Assembly (NCBI RefSeq): GCF_002085925.2
Contig: NZ_CP053562.1
Location: 910,001-974,000, forward strand
Length of the DNA stretch: 64,000 nt
Direction of reading: 5' to 3'
From: Thioclava electrotropha
Lineage (GTDB): Bacteria; Pseudomonadota; Alphaproteobacteria; Rhodobacterales; Rhodobacteraceae
Made by a program: the position numbers and the translations under genes. This document shows, in pieces, positions 17,354 through 25,945 of this stretch (positions are counted from its first letter, which is position 1; the number at the start of each line of letters is the position of its first letter). The notes beneath the pieces are model-generated. The model was given only the letters and a program-made list of their open reading frames with translations, searched no databases and had not been told where the DNA came from.

Positions 17354-19870
17354 ATGGATATCGTCGTCATCACCACGATTGTCGCGTCGCTTTTCCTCGT
17401 CATCGGGGTGGCGGAGCCATTGGCAGCGCGCCTCCGCCTTCCGTTCAGCGTGATCCTTGCGGGCATCGGTATTCTCATCGGTGTGGCGGCTGTGTTTTTC
17501 CTCCGGACCGAGCTGACCGACGCGCTCAATCCGGTGGCGGAAGCGATCCTGAACCTTCCGATCCGCTCGAACGTGTTTCTCTACGTGTTCCTGCCCACGC
17601 TGCTGTTTCAGGCGACGTTGGGGATGGACCTGCGCAGGATGCTGGACGACTGGGTTCCCATCCTGATGCTTGCGGTGGTGGCGGTCGTCGCGGCCACCCT
17701 CAGCGTCGGTTACGCGCTGTCCTGGGTCAGTTCGATCCCGCTCACCGCGTGCCTGCTCATCGGCGCGATCGTGTCCACGACCGATCCGTCCGCCGTCGTC
17801 TCGATCTTCCGCTCGATCTCTGCCCCGCGCCGGCTGTCGCGGATCATCGAAGGGGAAAGCCTGCTCAACGATGCCGCGGCCATCGCGCTGTTCGGGCTTT
17901 TCATGGGCTTCGTCATGATGGGCGTGCCCGATCCGAAGCTGGGCGACGCGCTCGCCCGGTTTCCGTATCTCATCCTCGGCGGCGCGTTCACGGGCTGGCT
18001 GGTCGCGCGTATCGCCGTCGGGATGATGTCGTTCTTCCGGCGCCATGAGCTCGCCCAGCTCTCGATCTCGGTGGCACTGCCTTACCTGGCCTATATCGGC
18101 GCGGAGCAAAGCATCGGCGCTTCGGGCGTCATCGCGGTGGTCGCCGCCGGTCTGACGCTGAACCTGACCGGGCCCGGACGTCTGCAACCGCAGACATGGA
18201 TCAATCTGCGCGAGCTCTGGGGCGTCCTGGCGCATTGGGCGGGAGCCCTCATCTTCGTTCTGGCAGCACTGTTGATCCCGCGACTTCTGGAGGAAATCCG
18301 GATCGGGGATATCGCCCTCGTCGGTGTCGTGGTCGTTGCGTCCATTTTCGCGCGCGCGGTGATCCTGTTCGGGCTTCTGCCACTTCTCACGGCGCTGCGG
18401 GTCTCACCCACGGTCGAGCGGCCCTATCGGGTCGCCATCCTCTGGGGCGGATTGCGTGGGGCGGTGACGCTCGCGCTGGCGCTGGCCGTGACCGAGAGTT
18501 TCCGCGTCCCCGACGAGGTTCAGCGCATGGTCGGCATCCTCGCCACCGGCTTTACGCTATTCACACTGATCGGGCAGGGCACCACGCTGCGCTGGATCAT
18601 CGGTCGGCTGGGGCTCGACCGGCTGTCGCCGATCGACGATGCGCTGTCGCGTCAGGTGGTCGCCGTCTCGCTGCAGAAAGTGCGCGAAGACCTCGCGCGG
18701 ACCACCGAGAATTATGAACTCAGCCGAGACGTCGTCCGCTCCGAAGCCAAGCGGTTCGGGGAGCGGCTGGAGGGCGCGGTCAAGGCCGCCGACGACAGTC
18801 AGGACATCCACGACCGCGACCGCATCACCCTGGGGCTTATCGCGCTCGCCGGCCATGAACGCGACACCATCCTGATGCGGGTGCGGGAGCGGACGATCGC
18901 CTCTCGCATCGCCGAACAGGTTCTGTCGAATGCCGACCGTCTGATCGAGGGCGCACGCGCGGACGGGCGGCACGGCTATAACCGGATCGCGCGGCGCAGC
19001 GTCAAATATGGCTTCGGCTTCCGCGTCGCGAATATCCTGCATCGCCGCCTCCACCTGTCGCGCCCCCTCGCGCGGATGACGGCGGACCGGTTCGAGATGC
19101 TCCTGTCGCAGCGGCTGGTACTGCGCGATCTCGGCGGCTTCATCAGCGGCCGCATCCGCCGCATTCATGGCAAGCGCGTGAGCGACCTGCTCTCTGACCT
19201 GCTGTCGCGCCGCATCGAAATCGTCGAAACCGCGCTGCAGGGGCTGCGTCTGCAATATCCCGGCTACGCCGAAGAGCTCGAACGGCGCATCATTCGCCGG
19301 ACCGCGCTGCGGCTGGAGGAGCGCGAATACGAGACGATGCGCGAAGACGGCCTGATCGGCGATGAGGTCTACACCAAGCTCCGGGCCGCCCTTGCCCAGA
19401 AGCGGTCACGCGCGGAGGATCGCCCCAAGCTCGATATCGCGCTGCGGCGCATCGAGCTCGTTCGGCAGTTTCCGCTGTTCTCCGGTCTCGATGCTCGGGA
19501 CCAGAAACGCTTGAGCCGGTTGCTCAAGGCGCGGCACGCCAACGCGGGGGAGGTCATTCTCGGCCGCGACAGCGTCGCGAAAAGCGTGTTTTTCATCGCC
19601 TCCGGGGCGGTCGAGGTTGAGGCTGCCAACCAGACGTGGCGGCTGGGTCGCGGCGAGATGTTCGGTCAGCTGTCGATCCTGATGAGACGGACGCGCAGGA
19701 CCGAAGTGCGCGCGATTACCCCATCGACCCTTCTGGAATTGGACGAAGCCCGGTTCCGTCGCCTGCTGAGCCGTAGCAAGTCACTGCAGCAAGCCGTCCG
19801 CGCCAGTGCGGAGAAACGCGGGATCGCTCCTGACGCGCTCCTCGCGGATGTCGAGAGGGCGCGTCAGTAG
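17354..19870 (+). CDS. CPA1-family Na+/H+ antiporter with C-terminal cyclic-nucleotide-binding domain
   Basis: An 838-residue protein in three parts. Residues 1 to about 415 are a CPA1 (NhaP/SOS1-like) antiporter domain with 12-13 hydrophobic helices and the key acidic motifs STTDPSAVVSIF and GESLLNDAAAIALF, whose Asp residues are expected to handle Na+ and H+. A long helical cytoplasmic region follows (about 420-695). The C-terminus (about 700-825) is a cyclic-nucleotide-binding fold: QFPLFSGLDARDQKRLSRLL, then FFIASGAVEVEA and RGEMFGQLSILMRRTRRTEV. Part order matches plant SOS1-type exchangers and some bacterial homologues. The canonical cNMP phosphate cassette (GELAL with Arg) is only partly kept as GEMFGQLSIL, so ligand binding is uncertain. 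It exports Na+ in exchange for protons and stands alone between two terminator-like hairpins. Confidence 0.9.
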   Translation: MDIVVITTIVASLFLVIGVAEPLAARLRLPFSVILAGIGILIGVAAVFFLRTELTDALNPVAEAILNLPIRSNVFLYVFLPTLLFQATLGMDLRRMLDDWVPILMLAVVAVVAATLSVGYALSWVSSIPLTACLLIGAIVSTTDPSAVVSIFRSISAPRRLSRIIEGESLLNDAAAIALFGLFMGFVMMGVPDPKLGDALARFPYLILGGAFTGWLVARIAVGMMSFFRRHELAQLSISVALPYLAYIGAEQSIGASGVIAVVAAGLTLNLTGPGRLQPQTWINLRELWGVLAHWAGALIFVLAALLIPRLLEEIRIGDIALVGVVVVASIFARAVILFGLLPLLTALRVSPTVERPYRVAILWGGLRGAVTLALALAVTESFRVPDEVQRMVGILATGFTLFTLIGQGTTLRWIIGRLGLDRLSPIDDALSRQVVAVSLQKVREDLARTTENYELSRDVVRSEAKRFGERLEGAVKAADDSQDIHDRDRITLGLIALAGHERDTILMRVRERTIASRIAEQVLSNADRLIEGARADGRHGYNRIARRSVKYGFGFRVANILHRRLHLSRPLARMTADRFEMLLSQRLVLRDLGGFISGRIRRIHGKRVSDLLSDLLSRRIEIVETALQGLRLQYPGYAEELERRIIRRTALRLEEREYETMREDGLIGDEVYTKLRAALAQKRSRAEDRPKLDIALRRIELVRQFPLFSGLDARDQKRLSRLLKARHANAGEVILGRDSVAKSVFFIASGAVEVEAANQTWRLGRGEMFGQLSILMRRTRRTEVRAITPSTLLELDEARFRRLLSRSKSLQQAVRASAEKRGIAPDALLADVERARQ

Positions 19871-19907
19871 CGGGTCGGCTTCGGAGCTGCGAAACGGCTC
19901 CGATCGC

Positions 19908-20054
19908 TTACATCGGGTTTTCGATGTTCGCCTTCATGTTCGGAACGTTTGCAGCGGTCGCCGTGCCTTCGGTTTGGCTGCAGGCGGCCAGAATGCCCAT
20001 GGCGCAGCATGCGACCAGAGCGAGTACGGCTTTTTTCTTCATCGGGCTTTGCAT
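19908..20054 (-). CDS. Small putative lipoprotein
   Basis: On the minus strand an ATG at 20052-20054 opens a 48-residue frame: a basic start MQSPMKKK, a hydrophobic segment AVLALVACCAMGILAAC and a short polar tail of about 24 residues. ILAAC is a good lipobox, so signal peptidase II would leave a 24-residue lipid-anchored peptide. AAGGA lies about 8 nt before the start, which favours it over the ATG at 20042. The gene is convergent with the antiporter gene; a 7-bp hairpin at 19881-19903 separates them. The tail has no family signature I recognise. It resembles entericidin-type tiny lipoproteins only in size and layout. Confidence 0.55.
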   Translation of the reverse strand: MQSPMKKKAVLALVACCAMGILAACSQTEGTATAANVPNMKANIENPM

Positions 20055-20426
20055 GTCGGGTTCCTTTCAAAACGACTCGGGTCCTCAAAGTGAACGGACC
20101 AGTTCAACTATTTGAGGCGCACCGTGGCCTCGGCAAGATTTTTCTGTTGCTGTGGATGTATTTAGCCTCACTGACGCAGCGGCGCCACGCAGAGGATTTC
20201 CCGGCGCACATGAGCGGGAGATTGCCGCAAGGGTATTTCTCGATGGAAGGCCCCGCAGATGGAGGCCTAATCGTCAGCTCGAAAGGTCACGCAGCGTCAG
20301 AAACTAACTTTGACATGTTTGCCCAATTCAAGTCACAACATCGCCGCTCTTGCATGTGATCCAGCCGTCGTAGGCGAGCCGCACAGGTCCATTCGGAGCC
20401 ACTCGCGCCCAACGGAGGTATTGATT
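20055..20426. other. Non-coding gap of about 370 nt
   Basis: It holds the upstream regions of the small lipoprotein gene (minus) and of the gene at 20427 (plus). The part around 20290-20340 is more AT-rich than the surroundings. No gene, clear promoter or palindrome could be supported. Confidence 0.4.
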
Positions 20427-20843
20427 ATGAATGTTAAAAACGTGTCGCTTGAATTGTTGGTTAAGCTTGATGAGCGCGGTGTGGCTGAAGTGGGCAAATT
20501 CTCCCTTAATTTCCAGGACGACACCCGTGACGCTCTTGGGGACTCGATCAACTTGAAAGGTCTGGCGACGCTGGCGCAGCCGGAAAAGGTCTTCACCGCG
20601 GCCCTGCGCACCGAATTGCTCGACCAACGCGCGACTTTCGATCCGCAGAAATTCTCGGTCTCCGTCAACGTGAGTTCCTTCGCCACCTCCGATCCGTATA
20701 TCGAGATCGAACGCCGTTGGCGCATCGCCCTTGTCACCTTCCTCGAGGAATACATCATGCAGTCCCAACCGATGCTCTCGTCGCTCAAGGTTCGGGGCGC
20801 GTATGCGGAACAGCTCGCGGCCTCGAATGCGCCGCTGCACTGA
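20427..20843 (+). CDS. Hypothetical protein
   Basis: A 138-residue soluble protein starting MNVKNVSLELLVKLDERGVA. ATG 20427 is supported by GGAGG 8 nt upstream; an in-frame extension to 20310 lacks such support. The first half alternates hydrophobic and polar residues as in beta strands (VSLELLVKL, KFSLNF) and the second has two likely strands (KFSVSVNVSSF) and helices (RWRIALVTFLEEYIMQ). There is no signal peptide, membrane segment or cysteine. I do not recognise the family. It is convergent with the carbamoylase operon on the other strand (28 nt apart), so it is a single-gene unit. Confidence 0.6.
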   Translation: MNVKNVSLELLVKLDERGVAEVGKFSLNFQDDTRDALGDSINLKGLATLAQPEKVFTAALRTELLDQRATFDPQKFSVSVNVSSFATSDPYIEIERRWRIALVTFLEEYIMQSQPMLSSLKVRGAYAEQLAASNAPLH

Positions 20844-20871
20844 TCGGTAGCCCTCACCCTCATCGACTTTC

Positions 20872-21786
20872 TTATCCCGCACAGATGTCGCGGTAGTCGT
20901 CCGGCTCGCGGTGAAGCGCGAAGTTGAAGACGTTCTCGCGCAGCTCGCGGCAGCGGTCGAGGTCGATTTCGGCCATCGCCAACTCATCGCCGAACCCTTG
21001 GGTCTTGGCGATGATCTCGCCGGTGGGCGCGATGATGCACGTGCCGCCGATCAGATCACAACCCTCTTCGCGCCCCGCTTTCGCGGTGCCGATCACCCAG
21101 CACCCATTCGCGTAAGCCCCCGCCTGCATCGACAGGTGGTTGTGGAAGTCCTGCAGGTGATCATGCTCGGGCGCGAGCGGGTAGTGCACCGGCGTATTGT
21201 AGCCCAGCATCACCAGCTCCGCCCCGCGCAGACCGAGCACGCGGAACGTCTCGGGCCAGCGGCGGTCGTTGCACAGGCACATGCCCAGCTTGCCGCCGAA
21301 CCCGTCGAAGACGCCAAAGCCCAGATTGCCATGCTCGAAATAGCGCTTCTCCAGATGCTGGAAGGGGCGCCAGTCTTCGTATTCGGGATGGCCGGGCAGG
21401 TGGATCTTGCGATATTTGCCGATGATCTGGCCGGTCTTCTCGACGGTGATCGACGTGTTGAACCGGCGCTTCTGGCCGTTCTCGTAGGCGATCTCCGCAT
21501 AGCCGAGATAGAAGCCGACACCGAGCTCGCGGGCGGTATCGAACAGCGGCTGCACCTCCGCGTTCGGCATCTCGGTCTCGTAGAATGCGTCGAGCTCGGC
21601 CTCGTCCTCGATCAGCCAGCGCGGAAAGAAGGTGGTTAGCGCCAGTTCGGGAAAGACGACCAGTTCCGCGCCGCGCCGATGGGCGTCGATCAAAAGCTTC
21701 TGCATCCGCGCCACGGCGGAGGCGCGCGGCTCGTCACGCGCAATCGGTCCAAGCTGTGCGGCGGCGGCAATGAATTTGCGGGTCAT
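20872..21786 (-). CDS. N-carbamoyl-D-amino acid hydrolase (D-carbamoylase)
   Basis: A 304-residue nitrilase-superfamily enzyme of exactly the length of Agrobacterium D-carbamoylase. The triad falls at the same numbers: Glu47 (VVFPELALTTFF), Lys127 (GKYRKIHLPG) and Cys172 (GMCLCNDRRWPE). NDRRWPE after the cysteine is diagnostic for this subgroup. It cleaves N-carbamoyl-D-amino acids to the amino acid, CO2 and ammonia; related ureido acids are possible substrates. It is the last gene of a seven-gene minus-strand operon, overlapping the preceding M20 hydrolase gene by 4 nt (ATGA). The context (uptake system, diaminopropionate lyase, second carbamoyl hydrolase) points to scavenging of a ureido or carbamoylated amino acid. 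Confidence 0.92.
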   Translation of the reverse strand: MTRKFIAAAAQLGPIARDEPRASAVARMQKLLIDAHRRGAELVVFPELALTTFFPRWLIEDEAELDAFYETEMPNAEVQPLFDTARELGVGFYLGYAEIAYENGQKRRFNTSITVEKTGQIIGKYRKIHLPGHPEYEDWRPFQHLEKRYFEHGNLGFGVFDGFGGKLGMCLCNDRRWPETFRVLGLRGAELVMLGYNTPVHYPLAPEHDHLQDFHNHLSMQAGAYANGCWVIGTAKAGREEGCDLIGGTCIIAPTGEIIAKTQGFGDELAMAEIDLDRCRELRENVFNFALHREPDDYRDICAG

Positions 21787-23054
21787 GGCAATTGTCCTGT
21801 CTCGGTCGTTTGAAATTCGGGCGCGTTCTGAAGCTCCGCCTGCTGGCAGACGACATCCATCAGCACCTGTGCCCCGCCCGCGATGTCCGAGGGGGCGGTA
21901 TATTCGTGAATGTTGTGGCTGACCCCGTCCTGCGAGGGCACGAAGATCATGGCCGAGGGGCAATTCGGCGCGAACATCTGCGCGTCATGGCCCGCGCCCG
22001 AGGGCATCCGGCGATGGCCCAGCCCGCGCGCATGGGCGGCGGCCTCGACGCTGTCGACCAGCGCCGGGTCGAACTCCACCGGCTCGAAGCGGGCCAGTGT
22101 CCGGCGCGTGATCGCGCAGCCCCCCGTGCGTGCGAAATCCTGCGCGGCGCGCCAGAGCCGGGTCTCGGCCTTTTGCAGCGTGGCCTCGTCGGTATGGCGC
22201 AGATCGACGGTCATCACCGCTTCCTGCGGCACCACGTTCACCAGATCGGGCGAGACGCGTAGGCGCCCCACGGTCGCGACCTGCGGCGGGCCGTGATCGG
22301 CGGCGATCTGCTGCGCCTCGACCGAGATCCGTGCCGCCACCGCGCCTGCATCATGGCGCAGCGCCATCGGCGTCGTGCCCGCATGGGCCGAGGCGCCCGT
22401 GACGGTGATCTCGGTCCAGGAAATGCCCTGCACGCCGGTGACGACGCCGATCTGCAGCTCCTCGGTCTCCAGCACCGGGCCCTGCTCGATATGCAGCTCC
22501 AGATAGCTATGGGGTTTCAGCGCGCCGACCGGGGCGCGGCCTGCGGCATCGATGGCGGCGAGCGCATCGCGCAGGCGCACCCCGTCGATGCCTTCCACCT
22601 CCAGCATCTCGTCGAGCGGCAGCGCGCCTTGCGCCACGCCCGAGCCCATCATGTCCGGGGCGAAGCGCGCGCCTTCCTCATTGGTGAAGAACGCGACCGC
22701 AACGGGGCGGCGGGTGCGCGCGCCAGCCGCATTGAGCGCCTCGATCACTTCCAGCCCGGCCAATACACCGAGGCTGCCGTCATAGAGACCGCCCGTCGCG
22801 ACCGTATCGATATGCGAGCCCATCAGAACCGGCGGGCCGTCTTCCTCGCCCACGCGGATGCCCCAGCAATTGCCGATGACGTCCGTGGTGATCTCGAGGC
22901 CCAGCTCGCGCATCCAGCGCATCACGAGGGCGCGGCCTTCGGCGTCTTCAGGGGAAAGGGCGAGGCGCTTCACGCCGCCGCCGGGCAGGGCGCCGATCTG
23001 TGCCAGCCGCTCCAATCGCGCCATCAGACGCTCGATGTCGATCGCGATACTCAT
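21783..23054 (-). CDS. M20-family N-carbamoyl-L-amino acid hydrolase / amidase
   Basis: A 423-residue dinuclear-metal amidohydrolase of the HyuC/allantoate amidohydrolase/beta-ureidopropionase group. Metal-site motifs are visible: GSHIDTV near residue 80 (His), GGLYDGSLGVLAGLE (bridging Asp), TNEEGARF (Glu-Glu), LELHIEQGP (His), and the C-terminal SGAGHDAQMFA and SHNIHEYTAP with the last His. The dimerisation domain carries GASAHAGTTPM. The enzyme removes an N-carbamoyl group from an L-amino acid or a ureido compound. It overlaps diaminopropionate ammonia-lyase upstream and D-carbamoylase downstream by 4 nt each, so the three enzymes are made together. Confidence 0.92.
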   Translation of the reverse strand: MSIAIDIERLMARLERLAQIGALPGGGVKRLALSPEDAEGRALVMRWMRELGLEITTDVIGNCWGIRVGEEDGPPVLMGSHIDTVATGGLYDGSLGVLAGLEVIEALNAAGARTRRPVAVAFFTNEEGARFAPDMMGSGVAQGALPLDEMLEVEGIDGVRLRDALAAIDAAGRAPVGALKPHSYLELHIEQGPVLETEELQIGVVTGVQGISWTEITVTGASAHAGTTPMALRHDAGAVAARISVEAQQIAADHGPPQVATVGRLRVSPDLVNVVPQEAVMTVDLRHTDEATLQKAETRLWRAAQDFARTGGCAITRRTLARFEPVEFDPALVDSVEAAAHARGLGHRRMPSGAGHDAQMFAPNCPSAMIFVPSQDGVSHNIHEYTAPSDIAGGAQVLMDVVCQQAELQNAPEFQTTETGQLP

Positions 23055-24286
23055 GCCGCGCCCCGCACTTCAGCAGCGCTGCGGCCGACGAGGGTTTTGA
23101 ACAGCGCGGCGTCGGTGTCGCCTTCCGTGCCGAAACACAGGATGCGGGAATTCGCGTCGATCCCGAGGGCTGCGCGCGCCTCATCATTCTCGGCGGCGGC
23201 GAGGAAGGCTGCGAGCCCCGCCACGGCGGATTCCCCGGCGGCCACCGGCGGATCGCCCCCCTCGGGTTTGGCCAGCGCGCGCATCACCGCAACGGCATCG
23301 GGGTCGGCGACGGACATCACCGCGAAGGTCAGTGGCTCCAGCACGTCCCACGCCAGCAGCGAGACCTCGCCACAGGCCAGACCTGCCATCAGCGTGTCCA
23401 GATCGCCCTCGACGGCGGTGGGTTTGCTTTCGCGGATCGTCTCGAGCCAGCAGGCCGATTGGTCGGGATCGGCGAGGATCACGCGCGGCGCCTCGGGGCC
23501 GTAACGGCGCGCGAATTGCGCCGCGACCGCCGCCGCCAGCCCGCCGACGCCGGTCTGGATGAAGATATGGGTGGGCGGTGTGCCAAGCGTATCGGCCGCC
23601 TCCGCCGCCATGAGCTCGTAGCCCTGCATCACGTCTTTCGGGATCTCGGTGTAGCCCGGATAGGAGGTGTCGGAGACGACGAACCAACCCTCGCGCGTTG
23701 CGGTCTCCTGCGCCTCGCGGACGCTGTCATCGTAATTGCCTGCGCAGCGGCGAACTTCGGCGCCATAGGCCTCGATCGCTTCCTTGCGGCCTTCGGAGAC
23801 GGTGGCGTGGATGAAGATCACGCAGCGGCAGCCGAAGCGTTGCGCGCCCCATGCGACCGAGCGCCCGTGATTGCCGTCGGTGGCGCAGCAGACGGTCAGT
23901 TGCGAGGCGATATCGGCATATTTGCCCGCCACGATGTCTTCTGCGCTGGGTTCGGGGATGTTCTTGGCCTTCGCGATCTCGCGGGCCAGAAGGCGCAGCA
24001 CCGCATAGGCGCCGCCAAGCGCCTTGAAGCTGCCGAGGCCGAAGCGCCCGCCCTCGTCCTTGAACTGGATCTCGGCCACGCCCGCCTTTTCCGCCATTGC
24101 GGGCAGCGAGACGAGGGGCGTCGGCGCATAGCCTTCCCACGAAGAAATCGTGCGCTTGGCCAGATCGAAGGCGGCGTCGTTCAGAACGGCCTCCTGCTTG
24201 GGCCCATAGCCTTTCGCGGTGTCGTAATGCGGGTTCAGAATGAGCTCGTTGGATTGCCCCTCTCCGAGGGCATTTTCGAAAATCAT
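23051..24286 (-). CDS. dpaL: Diaminopropionate ammonia-lyase
   Basis: A 411-residue fold-type II PLP enzyme that converts 2,3-diaminopropionate to pyruvate and two ammonia. The PLP lysine lies in GLGSFKALGGAYAV (about Lys88), preceded by QFKDEGGRFG; the phosphate-binding loop is TGVGGLAAAVA and the product-side motif CCATDGNHGRSVAWGAQ matches E. coli YgeX. ATG 24286 has AAGGA 6 nt upstream. An in-frame ATG at 24310, closer to the previous stop, would add 8 residues. It is the fifth gene of the operon, after the ABC transporter genes and before the two carbamoyl hydrolases. Confidence 0.93.
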   Translation of the reverse strand: MIFENALGEGQSNELILNPHYDTAKGYGPKQEAVLNDAAFDLAKRTISSWEGYAPTPLVSLPAMAEKAGVAEIQFKDEGGRFGLGSFKALGGAYAVLRLLAREIAKAKNIPEPSAEDIVAGKYADIASQLTVCCATDGNHGRSVAWGAQRFGCRCVIFIHATVSEGRKEAIEAYGAEVRRCAGNYDDSVREAQETATREGWFVVSDTSYPGYTEIPKDVMQGYELMAAEAADTLGTPPTHIFIQTGVGGLAAAVAAQFARRYGPEAPRVILADPDQSACWLETIRESKPTAVEGDLDTLMAGLACGEVSLLAWDVLEPLTFAVMSVADPDAVAVMRALAKPEGGDPPVAAGESAVAGLAAFLAAAENDEARAALGIDANSRILCFGTEGDTDAALFKTLVGRSAAEVRGAA

Positions 24287-24315
24287 GGTGGGGTCCTTGT
24301 GGTTGGTCATCGCGC

Positions 24316-25092
24316 TCAGGCCCCCGTCTTGGAGGCACGGCGGCGGATCAGCTCGGCCAGCGCCACGAGGGCGATGTTGCCGAAGACGATCATCACGGCG
24401 AGCGCGTTGAGTGAGGGAGAGAGCGCGAAGCGGAAGTCGGAGGCGACGAGCACCGAAAGCGGTTGCGCGCGGCCCGAGACGAAAGCGGTCAGGACGTATT
24501 CGGCCGAGGACAGCACGAAGGCCACGACCCACGACGCCATCAGCCCGTTGGCCATCAGTGGCAGCACCACCCGGCGGAAGGCCGAGAGGCCCGAGGCGCC
24601 CAGATCGGCGGCGGCTTCCAGCAGCCCGCGGTCGATCCGGATCAGCACCGAGGCGATCACCAGCGTCGAGAAGGGCAGCACGATCACCGTCTGCGCGGCG
24701 ATCACCGTGAGCAGGCTGCGCGCCACCCCGGTCTCGTTGAACATGATCAGCTGCGCGACCGCGAGGATCAGCTTCGGGATCAGGAAGGGCGCGAGCAACA
24801 GCACCGCGAAGATGCCGCGTCCGCGCATCGGGTAGAAGCTGATCGCCAAAGCGGCGAGCCCGCCCAGAAGCGTCGCGCAGATCGCGACGGGGAAGGCGAC
24901 ACTCAGCGTGGTCAGGAAGCCCCCGCCCAGACGCCCATCGCCCATCACCTCGGCATACCATTTCAGCGTGAAGCCCGAGAAGGGCAGGGACATGATCTTG
25001 GAATCGTTGACCGAAAACAGCGCGATCATCGCGATTGGCAGATACATGAAGGCGAAGACCGCCCAGACCCAAAGGGTGGAGAGGCGCGACAT
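24316..25092 (-). CDS. ABC transporter permease, PotC-like (spermidine/putrescine type)
   Basis: A 258-residue inner-membrane permease with six predicted helices. The EAA loop that contacts the ATPase reads EAAADLGASGLSAFRRVVLP, typical of the polyamine/Fe3+/thiamine importer class. The N-terminus has FMYLPIAMIALFSVNDSKI, as in PotC/YdcV proteins. ATG 25092 is chosen for the GGGAGGG about 7 nt upstream; the longer frame to 25110 runs into the partner permease. It pairs with the permease ending at 25094 and the ATPase encoded before it. Confidence 0.92.
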   Translation of the reverse strand: MSRLSTLWVWAVFAFMYLPIAMIALFSVNDSKIMSLPFSGFTLKWYAEVMGDGRLGGGFLTTLSVAFPVAICATLLGGLAALAISFYPMRGRGIFAVLLLAPFLIPKLILAVAQLIMFNETGVARSLLTVIAAQTVIVLPFSTLVIASVLIRIDRGLLEAAADLGASGLSAFRRVVLPLMANGLMASWVVAFVLSSAEYVLTAFVSGRAQPLSVLVASDFRFALSPSLNALAVMIVFGNIALVALAELIRRRASKTGA

Positions 25093-25093
25093 G

Positions 25094-25945
25094 TCAGGAC
25101 CCTCCCACAAGGCTCGAGCGGCGGATCAGCATCGCGCCCACGGCAAAGAAAGCCATCAGGATCGCGAGCATCGTCCAGGCGATGGCCGAGCCCAGCGGCC
25201 AGTCGAAGGCGGTGCCGAAGAGGTCGTTGATCGCCGAGATCACGGTGATCCCCGAGGCTCCGCCCAGAAGCTGCGGCGTGAGGTAATCGCCCACCACCAT
25301 CACGAAGACCATCAGCCCGCCCGCCACGAGGCCGGGGAAGGTCAGCGGCAGGGTTACGCGGGCGAAGCGGCTGGGGCTGCGCGCGCCCAGATCGGCGGCG
25401 GCTTCCAGCCACGCGTCATCGAGGCTCTCGAAGGCGAGCCACAGCCCGATCACCATGAAGGGCAGATAGTTGTAGGTCAGCGCGATATGGGTCGCGAGGG
25501 GCGAGAACAGCAGCCCCTGAATGGGCGCGTCGGTGACACCTGCCCAGATCAGCGAACGATTGATCACCCCCTCGGCGCCCAGAAGCACGCGCCAAGCGAA
25601 CACGCGCACCAAGTCGCCCGAATAAAGCGGCACGAGCAACAGCGTCAGCAGCGCGGATTTCATCGCGCCCGCGCGTTTGGCGAGGAACCACGCGACCGGG
25701 TAGCCGATCACGGCGGTGATCGCGACGACGAGCGCGCCCGAGCCGAAGGCTTTCAGGATCAGCCCGCGATAGGTCGCAGAGCCCGCGATCTTTGCGTAAT
25801 TGGCGAAGGACGGGTCGTAGGAGATCGCGACGAAATCGACGCGGAAGAAACTGTAGGCGAACAGGATCAGCAGCGGCGCCACGCAAAGCGCCAGCAGGAA
25901 GGCCGTCACCGGGGCGGCGAGGAGCGTGCCGACTCGCAGGCTCAT
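25094..25945 (-). CDS. ABC transporter permease, PotB-like
   Basis: A 283-residue permease with six predicted helices and the EAA motif EAAADLGARSPSRFARVTLP. The N-terminal SLRVGTLLAAPVTAFLLALC and the first-loop FFRVDFVAISYDPSFANY match PotB/YdcU-type proteins. It forms the channel with the PotC-like protein. Its start overlaps the ATPase stop (ATGA) and its stop is 1 nt from the next start. Confidence 0.92.
   Translation of the reverse strand: MSLRVGTLLAAPVTAFLLALCVAPLLILFAYSFFRVDFVAISYDPSFANYAKIAGSATYRGLILKAFGSGALVVAITAVIGYPVAWFLAKRAGAMKSALLTLLLVPLYSGDLVRVFAWRVLLGAEGVINRSLIWAGVTDAPIQGLLFSPLATHIALTYNYLPFMVIGLWLAFESLDDAWLEAAADLGARSPSRFARVTLPLTFPGLVAGGLMVFVMVVGDYLTPQLLGGASGITVISAINDLFGTAFDWPLGSAIAWTMLAILMAFFAVGAMLIRRSSLVGGS

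Noticed and set aside
23051..25072. Reading dpaL as a 673-residue protein fused to the permease region
   Set aside because: The extra part is a shadow of the PotC-like permease; an internal ATG with a good ribosome-binding site gives the family length.
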